NCBI RefSeq assembly: GCF_000423945.1
Contig: NZ_AUIY01000018.1
Coordinates: forward strand, 62,001-126,000
Source: Butyrivibrio sp. XPD2002
Lineage (GTDB): Bacteria; Bacillota; Clostridia; Lachnospirales; Lachnospiraceae
Length of the DNA: 64,000 nucleotides
Direction of reading: 5' to 3'
The notes below the pieces were generated by a model. That model searched no databases and had not been told where the DNA came from. It saw only the letters and a program-made list of their open reading frames with translations. Position 1 is the stretch's first letter. Each line of letters starts with the position of its first letter. Shown piece by piece: positions 43,103 to 52,435 of the stretch. A program made the translations under genes and the position numbers.

Positions 43103-44236
43103 TCAATCCTTCGAAGCTTCAAGCACCAGTTCTTCACCCGGTTTGACGATTATTCTTCCGGGAACCTCGAAGCTTTCAGCCACAGACTGATCAAAGCAGT
43201 TGGTCTTATCTGCAGGGATCATGTGATAGGGTATGTTATGCTTTGCGCCTACAGTTTTAGCGCACTCTATAGCTTCTGACACATCCATGTTGTAAACTCC
43301 GTCACAGCAGAAAAATGCATAATCAAGCTTTCTGTCTGCCAGTTCCTTCATCTGCGGAGTTGTAGAAGTATCTCCTGAAAGATACAGAGTCACACCATTT
43401 GAAAAGGTGAGGATAAATCCCACACATTCCTTCGCATCATGGTTCTTATTGTAGCCTGCCTCAACAGCTTCAACCTTCACATATCCAAGATCAAAGCTCT
43501 GATGCTGCCCACCGCTTAAGGCTTCTATCCATGTGATAGTCTCGCAATCTGCATTCTTCGCAGCTATCGTATCTGTCTGAGTGTGATCAAAATGTCCATG
43601 TGTCATGAGAATAAGATCTGCCGGTACATCATAGCCTTCTCCAGCAAAAGGATCCACGTAGATCACCTTTCCCTCAGATGTAGTAATTCTCATGCTTGCG
43701 TGTCCCTGATACAAAAGTTTTGCTGCTCCCATTTCATCTCCTCCATTTTCTGCTTCTTCCGTTACAGGAAAAGCCTCCTGATCCTGCATGGTTTTATCAT
43801 CTGTATTCGGTTCAGAATCACCTTTTTCAATATCCCCTGTCCAGTCGATAATTCCACCGAACTCATAAACCTGCGAATATCCCATATCCGCAAGCTTTTG
43901 CGCCGCTTCTTTACTGCGTCTTCCGCTTCGACAGTATACAAGGATAATCTGGTCAAAGTCAGGAAGCTCCACAGGCGGTTCCACATCGATGCTTTCATTA
44001 GGAATGAGAATTGCGCCAGGAATATGTCCCTCTGCGTACTCATCCTCCCTGCGGACATCGACGATAACATGGCCATCGTCCTTTGCCATCATCTCTTTTG
44101 CTTCGTCCTGGGATATCTGCGTATACATGAATGTTTGAAACATTCCATCACCGTCCATAACCTGCCCCTTTTCGCCACAGGCTGTGAATAGTAAAAGGAA
44201 CATCATCACAAAAGTAAGCCACCATTTTTTCATCAT
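43103..44236 (-). CDS. Rhodanese-MBL fusion lipoprotein
   Basis: 377 residues with a lipobox (LFTAC, Cys20). Residues about 40-135 are a rhodanese domain with the active-site loop YCRSGRRS. After an acidic linker, residues about 170-377 form an MBL-fold domain (GHASMRI, TLMTHGHFDHTQ-type metal motif, LSGDTSTTPQ), similar to UPF0173-like hydrolases. Both domains would face outside. Fusions of these two folds occur in sulfur-handling (persulfide dioxygenase-like) enzymes, but in those the order is usually MBL then rhodanese; here rhodanese is first. Substrate unknown. Confidence 0.86.
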   Translation of the reverse strand: MMKKWWLTFVMMFLLLFTACGEKGQVMDGDGMFQTFMYTQISQDEAKEMMAKDDGHVIVDVRREDEYAEGHIPGAILIPNESIDVEPPVELPDFDQIILVYCRSGRRSKEAAQKLADMGYSQVYEFGGIIDWTGDIEKGDSEPNTDDKTMQDQEAFPVTEEAENGGDEMGAAKLLYQGHASMRITTSEGKVIYVDPFAGEGYDVPADLILMTHGHFDHTQTDTIAAKNADCETITWIEALSGGQHQSFDLGYVKVEAVEAGYNKNHDAKECVGFILTFSNGVTLYLSGDTSTTPQMKELADRKLDYAFFCCDGVYNMDVSEAIECAKTVGAKHNIPYHMIPADKTNCFDQSVAESFEVPGRIIVKPGEELVLEASKD

Positions 44237-44293
44237 TTATCTGTACCTTATCCCTAAAACATCTATGAATCTCTCCAATTCACCACCGTGCGA

Positions 44294-45250
44294 TCAATAG
44301 CAATCCCAGGTGAAAAATGCTTTATCAAAATTCTGATTCTTTAAATTTTCTTCATCTATGAAGAAACCGCCAACTCCGGAGTCTCCCCACATGATATCCT
44401 GGCCTTCCGAATCCATCTGGAAAAGAAGGATATCGTTTTCACCATCACATCGAGGATCGTCCTGAGTAAAGAATGGATATCCGAAGATCTTATGTCCTGT
44501 TCCGCCGCAAAAAGCCTCTGACAGATGATCATAGTCCTTCTCATCCATAAAACTGTAAAGCTTGTAGAAGCCCTTTATCTCTACCTTGTCCATATCAACG
44601 TTATAGAGCTCTCTTAACTTATCTGCCACTGCCTTTTCAAAGGTATTGCATCTTTCGTTAATGAACTCCTCACCTTCAGAAAATGTAAGGCTGTAGCTCT
44701 TATAAAGCGGCATATACTCGTCATTATCTGAGCTCAGATCACTCACAGCCCTTATTCCAAGCGCTTTTACGCTTTCTTCAGTAGCAGAAGGATCGATGTC
44801 CTTATGATAAATAACCCTGAAGCCATTCTCGTCATCGTATCCGTTTACATCATCGCAGCTTATAAAATACTGCAGAAGACCTGAATCCGGAAGACGCGGG
44901 TCTCTAACATCAGATAGGTTTATCTGCGCAAGGAGTATAAGCCTTTCGTCATGTGAATTTACTGGATACTCCATGCCTGCCGGCCAGTAAGGATAGCCAC
45001 CAAATTTGCTATCTGTTATCTTCAGCTCATTATTTTCAGTTGTTTCTATATTTATGACCTTTCTTACGGTCTCCTTTTTAATGCTCTCAATTATAACGTC
45101 GAGCTTTTCTCTTGAAATAACAAGCTTGTTATCTTCTACATAGACATCGTCCGAATCCCCCGCTTTGTCATTGGTGTCGAGCTTGAAATCAATCTCAACT
45201 TCCTTTACTTCACCGGAAGTAAGTGCCTTAATTATGCTAAAAATCCCCAT
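44294..45250 (-). CDS. DUF1963 (YwqG-like) protein
   Basis: 318 residues from the ATG at 45250 (GGAG 9 bases upstream). DUF1963 signs: SKFGGYPYWPAGMEYP, LILLAQINLSDV, LLQYFISCDD, HKIFGYPFFTQDDPR and LLFQMDSEGQDIMWGDSGVGGFFI. Soluble and acidic; the family is of unknown function and often appears near toxin or immunity genes in Gram-positive bacteria. Single-gene unit. Confidence 0.85.
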   Translation of the reverse strand: MGIFSIIKALTSGEVKEVEIDFKLDTNDKAGDSDDVYVEDNKLVISREKLDVIIESIKKETVRKVINIETTENNELKITDSKFGGYPYWPAGMEYPVNSHDERLILLAQINLSDVRDPRLPDSGLLQYFISCDDVNGYDDENGFRVIYHKDIDPSATEESVKALGIRAVSDLSSDNDEYMPLYKSYSLTFSEGEEFINERCNTFEKAVADKLRELYNVDMDKVEIKGFYKLYSFMDEKDYDHLSEAFCGGTGHKIFGYPFFTQDDPRCDGENDILLFQMDSEGQDIMWGDSGVGGFFIDEENLKNQNFDKAFFTWDCY

Positions 45251-45349
45251 TCCCAACTACTCCTTTTTCTTTTTCCTACTTCAATATACTTAATAGCCCT
45301 CAAAACAGCAATACTAAAAAAACTATTAAATAAGCATGGCCGGTAATCT

Positions 45350-45893
45350 ATTGAAAAAGGAAAAACTCCGGAAGAAGCTCCCACCTACATAATAACAAAG
45401 AAAGATGGCAACACCGGAGAAGTTACCTACAAAAAGCCAGCAACAAAGGCAGAAAACATAAAAGAAACAGAGATAGTTCCCGCTGAAGTAGTTCTTCGGG
45501 ATGGCAATACCTACAAGGTAACCAAAGTCGGTGACAGAGCTTTCGCAGATATCGCCGGCAAGGAAAAAATCAAAGAAATCAAGATCGGTGATAACACCAC
45601 AGAAATCGGCGCCGAAGCATTCAGAGACCTTCCTTCACTTAAAAAGGTAACTTTTGGCAAAAATGTAAAAAAGACCGGAAAGAAGGCATTTTTCAAGTGC
45701 AAAAAAGCTTAAGAATCTAACTGTAAAGTCAAACAAACTCACCAAAAAGAGCTGCATTGGCAAGAACGCTTTTACCGGAACCAATAAAAAACTCAAGATC
45801 AAAATTAAAGTATCTAAAGGAAAGACCAAATCTTCTATCATTAAAGTTTTCAAACAGAAAAAGATCGGTTATAAGAGCACCTGGACTCTATGA
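45350..45893 (+). pseudogene. Frameshifted copy of LRR surface protein (5' half missing)
   Basis: The sequence is homologous to the C-terminal half of the gene at 13325, from EEAPTYIITKKDGNTGEVTY to IGYKSTWTL. There is no start codon, signal peptide or ribosome site. A run of six A residues at 45701-45706 carries one extra base relative to the parental KCKKFKKLTV; the frame then ends at a stop, and the next frame continues KNLTVKSNKLTKKS to the natural end. So this is a truncated duplicate with a later frameshift. Confidence 0.88.
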
Positions 45894-45930
45894 GAATCTC
45901 CGTATCTCGTATTATAAAGAATTGGCCTTT

Positions 45931-46228
45931 CCTACGCGATGTTTTATAGTTTTATAACTTTTGTAGTGTAGGATTACTTTTAGAATTGCCCCGGGCTACG
46001 CGACTTTTTATAGCTTTATAACTTCTGTAGTGTAGGATTGCCCTTAAAAATTGGTCTGCTCTACGCGATGTTTTATAATTTTATACCTTATGTAACGTAG
46101 ACCCACTCTTAAAATTGGCCTAGTCTACACGTCTTTCTGTAGATTTATGCCTTTTGACAAGTAATCTTATCCCCTAAGATTTTCGGAGCTACTCGACATT
46201 ATTATCTCTAAGCCATCCGACGCGTAAT
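45931..46228. repeat. Alternating CTACGCG array, copy 4, with 64-bp tandem repeats
   Basis: Ten cores alternate: F 45932, R 45965, F 45996, R 46029, F 46061, R 46094, F 46125, R 46158, F 46189, R 46221 (steps 31-33, mean 32.1). Here whole 64-base units are also conserved: CTACGCGATGTTTTATAG, then GTGTAGGATT, then TTAAAATTGG, repeated about four times with growing divergence to the right. It begins 38 bases after the LRR pseudogene. Confidence 0.88.
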
Positions 46229-46261
46229 ACCGCTTTCCATCCACATCAATAGCAACCTCAG

Positions 46262-46405
46262 AAAAAAGCCCCCTGCCACGAAAGGCAGGGGGCCACAATT
46301 ATATCAGGTCTACAATAGGTTTTGTCACGAACCCAATATTATCTACATGCTGGAGATAATCATATATGCAGACCATACATATATCATTATAACTATGTGT
46401 CATAA
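46262..46405 (-). ncRNA. Candidate small RNA with strong terminator
   Basis: A very stable hairpin (GCCCCCTGCC with GGCAGGGGGC, loop TTTCGT, 46268-46293) is followed by six T on the minus strand, yet no minus-strand gene lies upstream for several kb. Before it the minus strand can fold GGTCT...AGACC around ATTATCT...AGATAAT and GGTT...AACC arms, like a three-way junction. A possible promoter TTTACA (46432-46437), 18-base spacer and TAAAAT (46408-46413) would start it near 46400. I do not recognise the family. Confidence 0.58.
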
Positions 46406-46709
46406 AAATTTTATCACTATTACACATATAATGTAAAGGCGCTCAAACACTGTATCCCTGCTATTTGGTAAATTTTATAAAATATTTATAATTACGTTAT
46501 ATCGAAAAAAAGAGCGGCTTACTCATCACAAATGAATGTAAGCTGCCCATTTCATGCTAATCTTACTATCTAAAACACTCTGTTTATAAACCTAAAAGAC
46601 ATTCCCGATTGATTTAAGATTATCACTTCTGTAAAATGTTTATATATAATATCGAATGTAAATATATATTATCCGCCAAAATTTTCAGAGGGCGACAAGG
46701 AGCGGCAAA
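46406..46709. other. AT-rich intergenic stretch upstream of AraC gene
   Basis: No gene seen. It holds the putative promoter of the candidate RNA on the minus strand and must hold the AraC gene promoter (ATATAAT-like sequence near 46645). Confidence 0.4.
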
Positions 46710-47591
46710 ATGAGCGAGACAAACAAAACTACATCAGAGGATCTTTACAAGCTACTTCTTGAGGACATCAGAATAACTGATGATAAGCGCTTCAAGGTAG
46801 ATAAATCCGTTGAAAAAATCAGAAACTCAATCATTAAAGGCTTTGAAGAGCAGGTCTTTTTCGAGACTGAAGGTTTAGGCGACCCTGTCTCATACAAAAG
46901 AGCTGCGGAAAAATCCCTAATGTATTACATTTCTTCAGGGGATATTGCAAAGGTCATCTCTCTTATCAACAGCTTTGATCCTACAGAAAATCACTATCAG
47001 CCCGGAGAATTCAATGATATAGGAGAAGTCTCCGAAAATCCATTTTTACAGGCTATCAGTATGTTTGTAAGCGGTATCACCTTGTACACAAGAGCTGCTC
47101 TGGACGGCGGTCTTCCCGATCATATCGCATATTCACTGAGCGATAACTACATCAAATACGGGCTTATGGTGACAAGCATCCCCAAGCTCAACCACCTGCA
47201 GAACTGTGCGCTCTACGACTTTACCTACCAGGTGCACAACTACAAATACAGGAACTGCGGTCTTTATGTAAAAAAATGCTGCGAATACATATACAGACAC
47301 CTCCACACAAAGATCACCCTTTCGGATTTAGCTGCGATTGTTGGGAAAAGTGAAGGCTATGTCTCCAAAATTTTCGAGCAGGAGCTTTCCGTAAGGCCTA
47401 CGGTTTTCATACGAGACAGGAAAATAGAGTATGCGGCCCATGCACTTGAAATAACGGACATATCCGTTGCTGCCCTCTCTGATCTCTTATCATTCCCTAG
47501 CACCAGTGCCTTCATAACATATTTCAAGCAAAAATATGGCTGCACTCCGCTTGAATACAAGAAAACGCACTACAACAAAAAAGAATCCTGA
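46710..47591 (+). CDS. AraC-family transcriptional regulator
   Basis: 293 residues. The C-terminal 95 residues are the AraC double helix-turn-helix (ITLSDLAAIVGKSEGYVSKIFEQELSVRPTVFI... SFPSTSAFITYFKQKYGCTPLEYKK). The N-terminal 190 residues are helical and contain no recognised sensor. AAGGAG precedes the ATG. It ends in a terminator and stands before the MATE gene at 47827, which it may control. Confidence 0.88.
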   Translation: MSETNKTTSEDLYKLLLEDIRITDDKRFKVDKSVEKIRNSIIKGFEEQVFFETEGLGDPVSYKRAAEKSLMYYISSGDIAKVISLINSFDPTENHYQPGEFNDIGEVSENPFLQAISMFVSGITLYTRAALDGGLPDHIAYSLSDNYIKYGLMVTSIPKLNHLQNCALYDFTYQVHNYKYRNCGLYVKKCCEYIYRHLHTKITLSDLAAIVGKSEGYVSKIFEQELSVRPTVFIRDRKIEYAAHALEITDISVAALSDLLSFPSTSAFITYFKQKYGCTPLEYKKTHYNKKES

Positions 47592-47598
47592 TAAATAA

Positions 47599-47646
47599 AA
47601 AGCAAGTAGGAAATTTCATTGTGAAAAATTTTCTACTTGTTTTTTT
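47599..47646 (+). terminator. Terminator after the AraC gene
   Basis: CAAGTAGGAAATTT pairs with AAATTTTCTACTTG, followed by seven T residues. It separates the regulator from the MATE gene. Confidence 0.88.
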
Positions 47647-47826
47647 CTGAAAAAATATGCTTTAATATATTACAGTTCTATTTATCTAAGACATTCCGTT
47701 TTGTAATTAGACATCCCGACAAATTTATTATTTTTCCGGTAATATTCCGGATTTTTCAAGTTGCTTATTTAACACCATAGGCGCTTTATTTTCATGCGCC
47801 GAAATTGCATTACGGAGAGAGGAATT

Positions 47827-49200
47827 ATGAAAAAAACAAGTTTATTTGCCCCTGTTGATATGACAGAGGGAACGCCGGTAAAACAGATAATAACATTTAC
47901 TATTCCCATGTTACTTGGCAATATCGCCCAGCAGCTCTACAACACAGCCGACAGCATAATCGTTGGCCGCTTTGTCGGCGATAATGCCCTTGCAGCCGTT
48001 GGAAGTGCAGGCCCTTTACTTAATCTTATGCTTGTACTTTTTATGGGAATCTCAGTAGGTGCTTCAATTATGGTTTCCCAGTATTTTGGTGCAAGAAAAA
48101 GGGAGGAGCTTTCAAGGACGATCGGTGCAAGTATCACGCTTACTGGAATTGCATCACTTTTTATCATGCTTGTGGGACCGATAATAACAAGGCCTATTCT
48201 GGAGCTCCTTGGCACACCTGAAAGCATCATCGACTGGTGCACCAGCTATCTCTGGATAATCTTCATTGGAATTGCGGGCAGCGGCTATTACAACATCATG
48301 AACGGTGTCCTGAGGGGACTTGGCGATTCCGTATCAGCACTCATTTACCTTCTTGTAGCCACTTTTCTTAATATCGGCCTTGACCTTGTATTCGTGGCAT
48401 ATCTTGGTATGGGCGTTGCAGGCGTAGCCCTTGCTACAGTAATTGCGCAGTTTGTATCAGCATTTTTATCAATCTGGAAGCTCACTAGAATGTCCGAAGT
48501 TTTCGATTTTAAGAAGGAATATCTTATACCTGAAAAGAAGTATTCCGGCGAGCTGATAAGACTTGGCTTCCCTTCAGGTGTTACGCAGGCTATCTTTTCA
48601 ATGTCAATGATTGTTGTTCAGAACCTCACCAACACCTTCGGTGCGCAGTACATCGCAGCGAACGTAATCGTTATGCGTGTTGATGGCTTTGTTATGCTCC
48701 CTGCCTTCTCCTTCGGTTCTGCCATGACAACCTTTGCAGGTCAGAATATTGGAGCAGGAAAAATGGAAAGAGTTGAGCATGGCGCAAAAAGCGGAACCAT
48801 CGCAGCCATGGCAATCTCCGCATTTCTTTCTGTTTTGATCCTTATTTTTGGAAGATTTATCATGGGTATTTTCACAAGTACTGAAGAACTCATCACCTTG
48901 AGTTATAATATGATGAGAATCCTGATAATCGGATATATTGCGATGGAAGTCACTCAGTGCCTCTCCGGCATCATGCGCGGTGCAGGTGACACCACAACTC
49001 CTATGTGGATATCGATGTTTTCATCTATCCTCATGAGAGTTCCCATGGCGTACATATTCGTTTATCTCACCAAGTCTCCCGATCTTCCACAGGGGAACTG
49101 CTATATGATGCAGATGTCCATGCTGGTTACCTGGACAATTGGTGCATTCATCACCTACATGACTTATAAGAAAGGAAAATGGAAAACAAAGGCTATATGA
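47827..49200 (+). CDS. MATE-family efflux transporter (2 of 3)
   Basis: 457 residues from the ATG at 47827 (GAGAGGAATT upstream); an upstream start at 47794 lacks a site. Twelve spans. MATE features: PVKQIITFTIPMLLGNIAQQLYNTADSIIVGRFVG and YNIMNGVLRGLGDSVSALIYLLVATFLNIGLDLVFV. It exports an unknown compound. The stop overlaps the start of the DUF3592-like gene by four bases. Confidence 0.94.
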   Translation: MKKTSLFAPVDMTEGTPVKQIITFTIPMLLGNIAQQLYNTADSIIVGRFVGDNALAAVGSAGPLLNLMLVLFMGISVGASIMVSQYFGARKREELSRTIGASITLTGIASLFIMLVGPIITRPILELLGTPESIIDWCTSYLWIIFIGIAGSGYYNIMNGVLRGLGDSVSALIYLLVATFLNIGLDLVFVAYLGMGVAGVALATVIAQFVSAFLSIWKLTRMSEVFDFKKEYLIPEKKYSGELIRLGFPSGVTQAIFSMSMIVVQNLTNTFGAQYIAANVIVMRVDGFVMLPAFSFGSAMTTFAGQNIGAGKMERVEHGAKSGTIAAMAISAFLSVLILIFGRFIMGIFTSTEELITLSYNMMRILIIGYIAMEVTQCLSGIMRGAGDTTTPMWISMFSSILMRVPMAYIFVYLTKSPDLPQGNCYMMQMSMLVTWTIGAFITYMTYKKGKWKTKAI

Positions 49201-49811
49201 ATGACAACTCACTGATCCGTTTTATTGCACTAAATATCGCAGTCCTGTGCATTGGCCTGTCTTTAATTCAGCTTGGCGCCGCTAAAGACTTTGAAGACTA
49301 TGTCTCTGTTCCTGCATATATTGACAATGTCTCATCAGAAATAAGATATTCAAGAAAAGGCGCAAAAACAGAGTACACCTTTGATGTTCACTGGTTCTAC
49401 GAAGGCACTGAGCATATAACAACCAAGAAAACTTATGTTGATGCACCGGATTACAACCTTTCCGAAGTAAGAGTTAATCCCGCCACAATGGAAATGTCAC
49501 TTGGAAGCGTCCAAGGAAGTATTGATGGAGCGCTCCTTACTGCCGGCGTGTCAGCAATTTCTCTTTTTATATGGCTGATCTTCTTTCTGTTCTCAAAGAA
49601 CAGGAAAAAAGAAGTGCTTGGAAACTGTAATATCTCCATAGGAATCGGCATTGTTGGTCTTCCTATATGCCTCCTATGTACGTATGCGGTTTTATCGGAT
49701 AGCCGGTATTACTCCAGCGCTCCTCCAATAATAATGCTGGATATCTGCTTTGCCATATCACTTTTAGCAGGAATATTAGTAAAGAAAACGGTCAGGAAAT
49801 GCTTTGCCTGA
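49197..49811 (+). CDS. DUF3592-like membrane protein
   Basis: 204 residues from the ATG at 49197, which overlaps the MATE stop (ATGA). N-terminal span (about 8-28), a beta-rich extracellular domain with VPAYIDNVSSEIRY... and VRVNPATMEMSL, then three C-terminal spans. It is a homologue of the protein at 15997, with one additional membrane region. Coupling to a MATE gene suggests a shared regulation rather than a known shared function. Confidence 0.72.
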   Translation: MNDNSLIRFIALNIAVLCIGLSLIQLGAAKDFEDYVSVPAYIDNVSSEIRYSRKGAKTEYTFDVHWFYEGTEHITTKKTYVDAPDYNLSEVRVNPATMEMSLGSVQGSIDGALLTAGVSAISLFIWLIFFLFSKNRKKEVLGNCNISIGIGIVGLPICLLCTYAVLSDSRYYSSAPPIIMLDICFAISLLAGILVKKTVRKCFA

Positions 49812-49909
49812 TTTATGATAACAAAGAGGACAGCGTTACGAAATATAAGGTAAAATGTAAAGAGACGGATTTTGTAAATGTTCATCTTTAAGAGCCTGTT
49901 TTTATGAAA

Positions 49910-49953
49910 AAACATCCCACACTCTTATATACTTTTAAAGGTGTGGGATGTTT
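49910..49953. terminator. Bidirectional terminator
   Basis: AAACATCCCACAC pairs with GTGTGGGATGTTT around an 18-base loop; an A-run and T-rich sequence flank it. It serves the MATE/DUF3592 unit and the convergent chemoreceptor gene. Confidence 0.82.
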
Positions 49954-50012
49954 AAATTTTAATGGTATTTAGAAGATCTTTACGGACTTCTTCAAAAACT
50001 CATTTACATAAG

Positions 50013-52070
50013 TCAGCTTATTGTGAATCTCTCAAGGTTATTATTGATGGTATCAACCGCGTCGGAAACAGAGGTTGCAGCAGATGATACATTTTCTGAC
50101 GATGAGGCAACGCCTTGGGCTGCAGCTGTTACTCTTTCAACGTTGTCTGCAATTTCCTGTGTGGATGCGGACTGCTCTTCAGATACTGAAGCCATGTTGG
50201 TAGCAACGTCATTGACCTTGTTCATCTGCTCGGCCATTTCTACAAGGATATCATTGGCATCGGACAATTCCTGAGTGATCTCTTTAAAGGTTGTAGCTGC
50301 AACATTTACGGTCTCAGCACTGTTATTGATAAGAGTAGTATTGGTCTCGGATTTTTCAGAAAGCATCTGCACCTTCTGGGACATATCCTTTATAATTTCA
50401 CCGATCTGGTTAGTAGCATCTGCTGAATTCTGAGCAAGTGTTCCAATCTCGGAAGCAACAACCGCAAATCCTTTTCCAGCTTCACCTGCTCTTGCTGCCT
50501 CGATGGAAGCGTTGAGTGAAAGGAGATTGGTCTGGGAGGAAATAGAGTTGATAAGGTCAATGATCTGATTGATCTTATCGGCAGCTTCGTCAACGTTTTT
50601 AACGGCATCTGCCATATCCTTCATGGAGTCAACGATGTCGGACATTCCGTTTGCTACGTTAGACATATCATGCTGACCGCTTTCAGCCTTTTTAACAAGT
50701 TCATTCATAGAAGCTTCAATCTGGGCTTCCTGATCTGTAACATTGGATACGGTCTGAGCCAGAACGGTTGCATTTTCAGCAACTTCATTTACGGCGCTGG
50801 CCATATTTTCAATGTTTTCTTTGATCTGAGTCATGCTTGCGGATTGATTGTTAGCGGCCTCTTCCAGATTTTCTGCTGTATCCTTGGAATTCTGTGCATC
50901 ACCCATAAGCTTTCCGGATACATCTTTTATCTCTGTAAGCGATGAGCGCATACCTGTTATGAACTCTCCCATAGCTCTGTTCATGTAAGCAATTTCGTCA
51001 TCACCCTTAGTGGTGATATCAACTGTAAAGTCACCGCTCGAAATCTTTTCAATGTTTTCGGTAAGGGCTGTGACAGGTTTCTTGATCATCCTCTGAAGTA
51101 CCTGAGAGATTATGATAATAACCACAACAATCGATACTAAGGATACAATGATAAGAGCCAGAATGAGTTGATTTAATACTGCCAGAACTTCGTTCTGTTT
51201 TGCATATATAACAACTCTCCAGTCAGTACCGCTAACCTTGGATGTTACTGAATAGAAGGTCTGTCCATCTGCCTTAAATGAGTGAACAGGACCTGTGTCA
51301 CTTTCACTATTTGCGGCATCATCACTAACAATTGCACCTATATTGGAAATAAATGCATTGTTTGAAAGTTCGGAAACATTTTTTCCGTTTAATGAAGGAT
51401 CATCTCTGTATGAAAGAATGAGTCCCTGAGGTGTAAGCAACATCGCACCACCGGTTTCATAAAGCTTTATCTGATTAAGAGATTCCTGAGAACCCGCAAG
51501 GAAAAGGTCAGCTGCAAAACATCCCTCACGCCCGTCCTTTAAATGAATGTGTCTGATAACTGTCGCACACAGATCACCTGTTACTGTGTCAAAATATGGG
51601 ACGTCATAAAAGTAGAACCAACTGTTGTCATAGCCTAAAGACTGTGTATACCAGGGCTTTTCAGTGATGCCTTCCATCTGAAAATCAGGCTGGCTTGGAT
51701 AGATGAAGGTTTCATCGTTTAGCGCAATATAAGCTCCTGTGGGAAGCATTTTATATCTGCCTACAGTTCCTATCATATATTGCATAAGCTCATCGTTGCT
51801 GTTATATTGATTCTGCTCAACAGCATCGGCAACACCATTTAGGTAATAGAATGTTGCATTAAGCTCTTTGTTTATCTCACCGGCATCACTTGAAACCTTA
51901 TTAGTCAAAGTGGAGTCGATAAGATTCTTGACAAGCCCGTAGCCCATGGTAATCACGATGGTTTCGCTTACCAGAATGCTCAGCACAAGAAGCCCCACAA
52001 ACAGAATGGACAACCTGACGCTTATGGCCTTTACTTTTTCTTTTTTTCCGGTTTTATCGGTGCTACTCAT
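50013..52070 (-). CDS. Methyl-accepting chemotaxis protein with Cache domain
   Basis: 685 residues from the ATG at 52070 (AGGAGG 10 bases upstream). N-terminal span (about 22-45), an extracellular dCache-type sensor to about 300, a second span (about 303-328), HAMP, and the signalling domain with its conserved hairpin ([23 protein letters not shown]). Cache domains often bind amino acids or other small molecules. No che genes are in the window. It implies a motile or at least chemosensory organism. Confidence 0.94.
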   Translation of the reverse strand: MSSTDKTGKKEKVKAISVRLSILFVGLLVLSILVSETIVITMGYGLVKNLIDSTLTNKVSSDAGEINKELNATFYYLNGVADAVEQNQYNSNDELMQYMIGTVGRYKMLPTGAYIALNDETFIYPSQPDFQMEGITEKPWYTQSLGYDNSWFYFYDVPYFDTVTGDLCATVIRHIHLKDGREGCFAADLFLAGSQESLNQIKLYETGGAMLLTPQGLILSYRDDPSLNGKNVSELSNNAFISNIGAIVSDDAANSESDTGPVHSFKADGQTFYSVTSKVSGTDWRVVIYAKQNEVLAVLNQLILALIIVSLVSIVVVIIIISQVLQRMIKKPVTALTENIEKISSGDFTVDITTKGDDEIAYMNRAMGEFITGMRSSLTEIKDVSGKLMGDAQNSKDTAENLEEAANNQSASMTQIKENIENMASAVNEVAENATVLAQTVSNVTDQEAQIEASMNELVKKAESGQHDMSNVANGMSDIVDSMKDMADAVKNVDEAADKINQIIDLINSISSQTNLLSLNASIEAARAGEAGKGFAVVASEIGTLAQNSADATNQIGEIIKDMSQKVQMLSEKSETNTTLINNSAETVNVAATTFKEITQELSDANDILVEMAEQMNKVNDVATNMASVSEEQSASTQEIADNVERVTAAAQGVASSSENVSSAATSVSDAVDTINNNLERFTIS

Positions 52071-52334
52071 GATCAAATAACCTCCTATCAGTCAATATGT
52101 GCAACGCTACTATTTAGTATAAAATACAATAGTTTACAACATATAAATAATGTCTGTAGGAATTATTAAATATAACTGATAATTCTATAATTTTATCACT
52201 CAGCTTGCGATTTTAGGATATTTGCCCATGACTATGCACAGACTACTGTTCGCTTATCCTGATTTACGATAAATACATTGGCGTCAAAATCCCAAGTATA
52301 GGAATTGTAGTCTTCCATATACTTTTTTGCCGGA
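52071..52334. other. Intergenic stretch upstream of chemoreceptor
   Basis: No gene seen. It must contain the chemoreceptor promoter; I found no clear operator. Confidence 0.35.
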
Positions 52335-52370
52335 AAAAAAAGACACTATTCTTAAAAATAGTGCTTTTTT
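52335..52370. terminator. Bidirectional terminator
   Basis: CACTATTCTT and AAAAATAGTG form a stem flanked by eight A on the left and six T on the right. It ends the epimerase operon on the minus strand. Confidence 0.78.
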
Positions 52371-52435
52371 GAATAGTTTGATTATATAATTTCTTACCTT
52401 ATATAACTGACACTGTCCTCTTTTTTTGTACTTCT

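Noticed and set aside
42903..43106. 67-codon minus-strand frame as a real gene
   Set aside because: Only its first part is DUF554-like, the rest is frameshifted; called a remnant.
1338..46228. The CTACGCG arrays as CRISPR arrays
   Set aside because: Repeat cores are only 7-8 bases, alternate in orientation, vary in sequence, and there are no cas genes; CRISPR repeats are longer and directly repeated.
46294..46380. Purine-riboswitch-like three-way junction
   Set aside because: The arms are arranged similarly but the conserved core and loop bases of purine riboswitches are missing, and no gene follows.
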